Source: Daphnia carinata (lineage: Eukaryota > Arthropoda > Branchiopoda > Diplostraca > Daphniidae). Taken from it: DNA of 64,000 bases. Both the position numbers and the translations under genes were made by a program. The DNA lies in contig NC_081333.1 in assembly GCF_022539665.2 (NCBI RefSeq), positions 11,964,971 to 12,028,970 of the forward strand, in the 5' to 3' direction. Shown piece by piece: positions 61,793 through 64,000 of this stretch. The first letter of the stretch is position 1; every line of letters starts with the position of its first letter. The notes beneath the pieces were generated by a model that was not told where the DNA came from, ran no database searches, and was given only the letters and a program-made list of their open reading frames with translations.

Positions 61793-63447
61793 GATAACTT
61801 ATTTAGTGTTACAAGGAAGACGATGGCACATAGGGGTGGAGACTCTCCTGTATCTTTGCTGGATTGTCCTTAACATAAAAACCAATGGCGATTGAACCAG
61901 CGAACATTCATCAATGGCATGGGGTGGTGTATCGGCTATTTAATTTTTGTTTCTCTTTTGTTGGAAAGAATGCGGGATACGATCACGGGACATGCCAGAT
62001 TCCGAGACAGTTAAGCCGTTGATATATTGCGCCAATGTCTTGTTTCTCTCTTATCGTAATCATCAATACTACTTGTACTTTATTATCCGTTAATTTTGAA
62101 ACGCACCGAATAAATGGGCGCCCACTTCGACTTATACGTTTATTTTTATATTGTCCTTGCACTTGCGGCCAGCACTTTATAATTATTACAAGAAACGAGA
62201 GTAAAAGCATGGCTAGTGGCTTGCGGCCACCCTTCGTATATATATTTTTTTTATTTGCCGGAATCGTTCACTAAATAAAAGGCTAAACAATCTCTTGCTG
62301 TTGCGGGTTCTCTCTCCGCTTTTATTAGATATCCCTGCCTCGAGCTTATCGAATAATGAGTCTGCAGTTTTTTCTTGTTGTTTTTACAAAACAAAAGCCG
62401 ACTACTTAACATTCTCAAACAGCACAAACATGGAACAGAAAAACAAAAAACAAAAAAAAAAAAAATGAGCGATTGGAACGTTAAATATCCAGCTCGAAAC
62501 ATTTGGGACGCATCATTTTTCTTTTTTCCAACTCATTTCCTTTTCTCGCGGAACATCAAGGAAAACAAAATCAATCAATAAAAAATTTTCTTTCACAAAA
62601 CTTTCCTCCATAGCGGCAGATCTGTGTCTAATTCTTTTTAATAATTCCCCGTGTCTTTTTTTTTTTTTTTTTTAAATAATGATCAGGTAGTTTTTGATTG
62701 GCGTCATGGGAGCCCCTGGCAGCCGCGTACGTGGCTCCTCGCTACACCGGCAGCAACGAGCAGCGAAAACAGCAAAAGGGCCGACCGATTTCTCAGAACT
62801 TGTTGTCGCCCTCCGTCAGCATTTAAGCGTTACTATACAATTTTTTTTTTTTTTTTTACCCTTCGAATCAAAGACCTAATGAAGAACCATACCCAAAATA
62901 GGTCATTGAGATAGGGGAAAGTTTTCACGGCTACCATCACATTTATTTTTTCTTCAAATTGAAAAAAAAAAAAAAAATTAAAATTAAGGGGGAAAAATGG
63001 ACAGGTTCTTCTATCGTGTTTTGATCGAGAAAAGAGCTGGATGAGATCCTGTACGTTAGTCTGATTGGACAGGGTAGGGTGAAATCATAGAAGAATTTTT
63101 AAATCCGTAAAGTTGTGTCTATACCCGAATTAGATGAACATACGATTCGATTTGCTTAAACCTTTTTTTTTTGGGGGGGGGGAATAAAGGAAGACCATTT
63201 GGAAATGGTTTGACTCTGATTGAGAGGTCAAACTTTAAAAAATGCCAAAGAATCAACTGTAAAATCGTTTCCTTTTTTCTTTCTTCCATATTGAAAGTCA
63301 AACGATTTCGATTGTGCCATCTAAATTGCTCGGCGTAAAGGAGAACCCCCAACAATCTTTATTGGAAGCCTCTTTTCTCATGTGATCCGATATCTATTAT
63401 CTATGCTCGTTTAAGGGGGGGGGGACAAGTAGAAGAAGAAGAAGAAA

Positions 63448-63467
63448 AAATAAATAAATAAATAAAA
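63448..63467 (+). repeat. (AAAT)n microsatellite
   Basis: About five AAAT units next to a short GAA tract at 63431-63445. Confidence 0.8.
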
Positions 63468-64000
63468 TTGGGGTTCTAGCAGCAGCCAATGCCAACAACG
63501 CGCTAGATTGATAAATGACTCTAGAGGGCATTGTAAAGTCCCCCCCCCCCCCTGTCTATATCTTTCGCTCTTCTTCCATGCACTTTTTTGTATAGACCTC
63601 AGGTTGTATACAACAATCCTATCTGATTGGCAGCCACCAGAAAAGACTTTGTTCTTCTCTTTTCGGTCGTGTGCCCCATGTTGCCCTTTAGAGTCGGAAA
63701 AAAAAAAAAAAATCTATATAGGTACTACACATCGATGCGTTTCATCTTTTAATGTGTACACGCATGTGTGTGCTACTCACACACACACAAAGAAAAAAAA
63801 AATAGCCCTATAGCAATAGATCAATGGGCTGACAAGTTTTTATATTTTTTTACAAGGAAAAAAGGTGCGAAACAAAAAGTGGCAGTGGCTTTCGCTGCGT
63901 GAAATTCAGGTTATCGTGTCCAGGGGGTCTTGTCTACTCTATATGCATACACCTAGAATATATATAGATGAAAATGTCCAGCATCTGTTTTTTTTTTTTT

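Larger units (their letters stand above)
45339..64000. other. Homopolymer-rich DNA, probably 5' introns and promoter side of the collagen gene
   Basis: More than 18 kb with no frame that I can assign to a family on either strand. The sequence is punctuated every few hundred bases by T, A, C or G runs and by simple repeats, which is common in long introns and intergenic DNA here. G/C-richer islands at about 46600-46760, 47210-47360, 48290-48470, 54330-54480 and 60740-60990 could hold exons or regulatory DNA. Candidate small collagen exons are described in the findings. Confidence 0.4.

Overview
This looks like nuclear DNA of an arthropod. A small crustacean such as Daphnia is my best guess, inferred from the many 60-120 nt GT-AG introns, compact exons, frequent poly-C, poly-A and poly-T tracts, and arthropod-like versions of three conserved animal genes. 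There are no bacterial operons, rRNA genes or CRISPR arrays.

Layout. 1-1694: no recognisable gene. 1697-8417: a ~6.7 kb repeat block bounded by identical 18-bp terminal inverted repeats. It is filled mainly by about 13 tandem units of ~356 bp, most of which carry a degenerate tRNA-like sequence on the minus strand; I read it as a non-autonomous DNA transposon that contains a tRNA-derived satellite. 8420-18733: intergenic, with a few unidentified protein-like stretches. 18734-20695 (+): an eight-exon ODR4 homologue (468 aa, C-terminal membrane anchor). 21060-29139 (-): a complete 17-exon tolloid/BMP1 metalloprotease of 1139 aa with the order signal peptide, propeptide, astacin, CUB, CUB, EGF, CUB, EGF, CUB, CUB. 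29140-34941: the region upstream of tolloid, with a second repeat cluster (30846-32385) and a possible small two-exon gene (32729-33131). 34942-45338 (-): 26 exons of a transmembrane (MACIT, type XIII/XXIII/XXV-like) collagen. They run from the conserved start of the collagenous domain to the conserved cysteine-containing C-terminus plus an unusual acidic tail. 45339-64000: homopolymer-rich DNA without a clear gene; it is probably the large 5' introns of the collagen gene, whose cytoplasmic and transmembrane exons I could not identify.

How the genes relate. ODR4 and tolloid converge tail to tail, with candidate poly(A) signals about 50 bp apart. Tolloid and the collagen lie on the same strand. 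Tolloid proteases are secreted and process procollagens and chordin-type BMP antagonists; MACIT collagens are cell-surface matrix proteins. Their adjacency is suggestive, but nothing in the sequence shows that it is functional. All exon boundaries were read by eye from GT-AG (one GC-AG) signals, reading phase and family conservation.
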